NCBI GenBank assembly: GCA_947472115.1
Contig: CANIZU010000079.1
Span: forward strand, 1-7,877
Direction of reading: 5' to 3'
DNA: 7,877 bases
DNA from: Flavobacteriales bacterium
GTDB taxonomy: Bacteria > Bacteroidota > Bacteroidia > NS11-12g > UBA955
Shown here: in pieces, positions 6,743-7,877 of the stretch
How positions within the stretch are numbered: position 1 is the first letter of the stretch
Layout: every line of letters begins with the position of its first letter
Position numbers and translations under genes: made by a program
The notes under the pieces: model-generated
Databases searched by the model: none
The model's input: the letters and a program-made list of their open reading frames with translations, nothing else
What the model was told of the DNA's origin: nothing

Positions 6743-6760
6743 TTGTCATTGTAATGTCAT
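6743..6760 (+). promoter_or_regulatory. Pho-box-like direct repeat upstream of the phosphoesterase
   Basis: TTGTCAT (6743-6749) and ATGTCAT (6754-6760) are separated by four bases, giving an 11-base period. This is the layout of the PhoB-binding Pho box defined in Escherichia coli (CTGTCAT, four bases, CTGTCAC), with TGTCA intact in both halves. It lies 90 bases before the alternative start at 6851 and 138 before the preferred start at 6899. Control of the phosphoesterase by phosphate limitation is inferred. No clear promoter hexamer follows at the expected distance. Confidence 0.45.
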
Positions 6761-6898
6761 AAAAATAACTCGAATTTTTTTCCGGTAGTGATTAAACCAT
6801 TTCACAAAATGAAAGGTCTATAATCAGAATCCAATCGTGACATCATCTTAATGAAAATCAGAAATCAAAAGCTTCAGCAAACAACAGAAAATAATTTT

Positions 6899-7877
6899 AT
6901 GACGACTCAATTCAACAATACCAAGCGCAGGAATCTCATCCCCCAGCGCACAATATTCGCCACTATATTGTTGTTTATCAGCCTAAAACCCATTCACATT
7001 TCCGCCCAAACAAACACCATCGTATTGGGCAGGCCCACCGACACTTCGATTACCATAAGCATTCAGTTTTCTAAAGACGTCGACTATTTCATCGAATATG
7101 GAACCACCCCCGGAATCTATGCAAAATCAACCCCCACCATCAGTCACAAATCGATAAAACCCGACGAAGTAGATCTACACACTTTATATCCCAACACCCA
7201 ATATTATTACCGCGTTAATTACAAATTACCCGGTGCCACAAGTTTCTCAAAAGAACCAGAACACCACTTCCACACTCAACGACCTACCGGCGAGGAATTC
7301 ACCTTCACGATTGAAGCAGATGAACATTTATACGATAAAAAAGGAGTCGCCAACATGTACAAAATCACCCTTGCAAATCAGGCCAAAGACAATCCCGATT
7401 TCATGCTAAGCCTCGGCGATATTTTTGGAGACGATCACAATCCTTTCACCATCACCTCGGCAGAACTGGATGCCTTGCACAAAGATTACAGACCCTTCCT
7501 CGGTGCAATTACTCACTCCATACCCTTCTATGTCTGTCTGGGCAACCACGAAGGCGAAATGGATTATTACCTCCTTAAAAATCCAGGCAACAACCTAGCC
7601 CTCAACGCAACGCTTTGGAGAAAATACTATTACCCCAACCCCTACCCCAATGGATTTTATAGTGGCAATGGTGATAAAGAACCCTACGGAGTTGAGAATC
7701 CAGAAAATTACTATGCTTGGAAATGGGGCGATGCCCTGTTCGTTGTGATGGATGTTTATCGAGATCAGTGCGATTCCTCCGCCAAACCCGGTTCTTGGAG
7801 CTGGACACTCGGTTTGCCACAATATACTTGGCTAAAAAACACCCTCGAATCAAGCACTGCCAAATATAAATTCGTAT
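6899..7877 (+). CDS. Secreted purple-acid-phosphatase-like metallophosphoesterase (3' truncated)
   Basis: The frame is open from 6899 to the window edge (326 residues seen) with no stop, so the C-terminus is missing. An in-frame ATG at 6851 would add 16 residues. I prefer 6899 because it gives a more normal signal peptide (basic KRR, hydrophobic 19-29, probable cleavage near SAQ at 37). Residues about 38-125 form a fibronectin-like domain, including the typical DLHTLYPNTQYYYRV strand, as in purple acid phosphatases. The calcineurin-like domain then shows EADEH (D141, H143), SLGDIFGDDH (D174) and LGNHE (N216-H217), which together supply much of a two-metal site. The later His motifs lie beyond the edge. 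A Tyr/Trp-rich stretch follows (YYYPNPYPNGFY, NYYAWKWGDALFVVMDVY, SWSWTLGLPQY). It would release phosphate from organic phosphate esters outside the cytoplasm, although a phosphodiesterase is also possible. A Pho-box-like repeat upstream fits a phosphate-scavenging role. Confidence 0.9.
   Translation, partial: MTTQFNNTKRRNLIPQRTIFATILLFISLKPIHISAQTNTIVLGRPTDTSITISIQFSKDVDYFIEYGTTPGIYAKSTPTISHKSIKPDEVDLHTLYPNTQYYYRVNYKLPGATSFSKEPEHHFHTQRPTGEEFTFTIEADEHLYDKKGVANMYKITLANQAKDNPDFMLSLGDIFGDDHNPFTITSAELDALHKDYRPFLGAITHSIPFYVCLGNHEGEMDYYLLKNPGNNLALNATLWRKYYYPNPYPNGFYSGNGDKEPYGVENPENYYAWKWGDALFVVMDVYRDQCDSSAKPGSWSWTLGLPQYTWLKNTLESSTAKYKFV

Larger units (their letters stand above)
6563..6898. other. 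Divergent AT-rich intergenic region
   Basis: About 340 bases lie between the divergent starts of the repeat-protein gene and the phosphoesterase gene, and I find no convincing gene in them. The left part holds the minus-strand promoter and an inverted repeat. The centre holds a direct repeat resembling a Pho box. The right part is unremarkable apart from a TATAAT at 6819-6824 and an in-frame alternative phosphoesterase start at 6851. No tRNA or obvious structured RNA is seen. Confidence 0.7.

Noticed and set aside
6819..6824. Sigma-70-like TATAAT before the phosphoesterase
   Set aside because: No TTGACA-like element lies at the right distance, and Bacteroidota normally use a different promoter form.
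7595..7853. Two short minus-strand open frames near the right edge
   Set aside because: Both lie inside the phosphoesterase coding frame, have no recognisable domain and are shadows.

Overview
The window reads as chromosomal DNA from a Bacteroidota bacterium outside the classical gut Bacteroides. I base this on the C-terminal type IX secretion (T9SS) sorting domain of one protein, Bacteroidota-style lipoprotein signals, a TAnnTTTG-type promoter element, weak or absent Shine-Dalgarno sequences, and a moderately AT-rich composition. There are no RNA genes, transposases, phage genes or CRISPR arrays.

Region 1 (about 25-5172, + strand) is a tight four-gene operon that looks like the distal part of a beta-glucan polysaccharide utilisation locus (PUL). 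In order it has a surface glycan-binding-like lipoprotein, a secreted CBM11/galactose-binding-like protein, a GH3 exo-beta-glucosidase, and a GH16 endo-beta-glucanase lipoprotein. The GH16 active site is the non-bulged EVDIE form typical of licheninase-type enzymes. The inferred pathway is that the two binding proteins hold beta-glucan at the cell, the anchored GH16 cuts it internally, and the exported GH3 releases glucose from the oligosaccharides. The expected SusC/SusD pair is not in the window and would lie upstream of position 1. A strong symmetric hairpin (5179-5212) ends the operon.

Region 2 (5231-6562, - strand) is a convergent gene for a secreted protein. It has a signal peptide, three tandem E-set/CBM48-like modules with an unusual conserved cysteine pattern, and a T9SS sorting domain. 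It shares the bidirectional terminator with the operon, so it is a separate transcription unit.

Region 3 (6563-6898) is an AT-rich divergent intergenic region. It holds a likely promoter for the repeat protein, an inverted repeat over that promoter, and a direct repeat with the layout of a PhoB (Pho) box on the side facing the next gene.

Region 4 (6899 to the right edge, + strand) is the start of a secreted purple-acid-phosphatase-like metallophosphoesterase, cut by the end of the window. The Pho-box-like repeat upstream of a phosphatase gene is the most testable regulatory observation here. I see no clearly new biological system. The cysteine-rich triple-module T9SS protein is the least explained gene.
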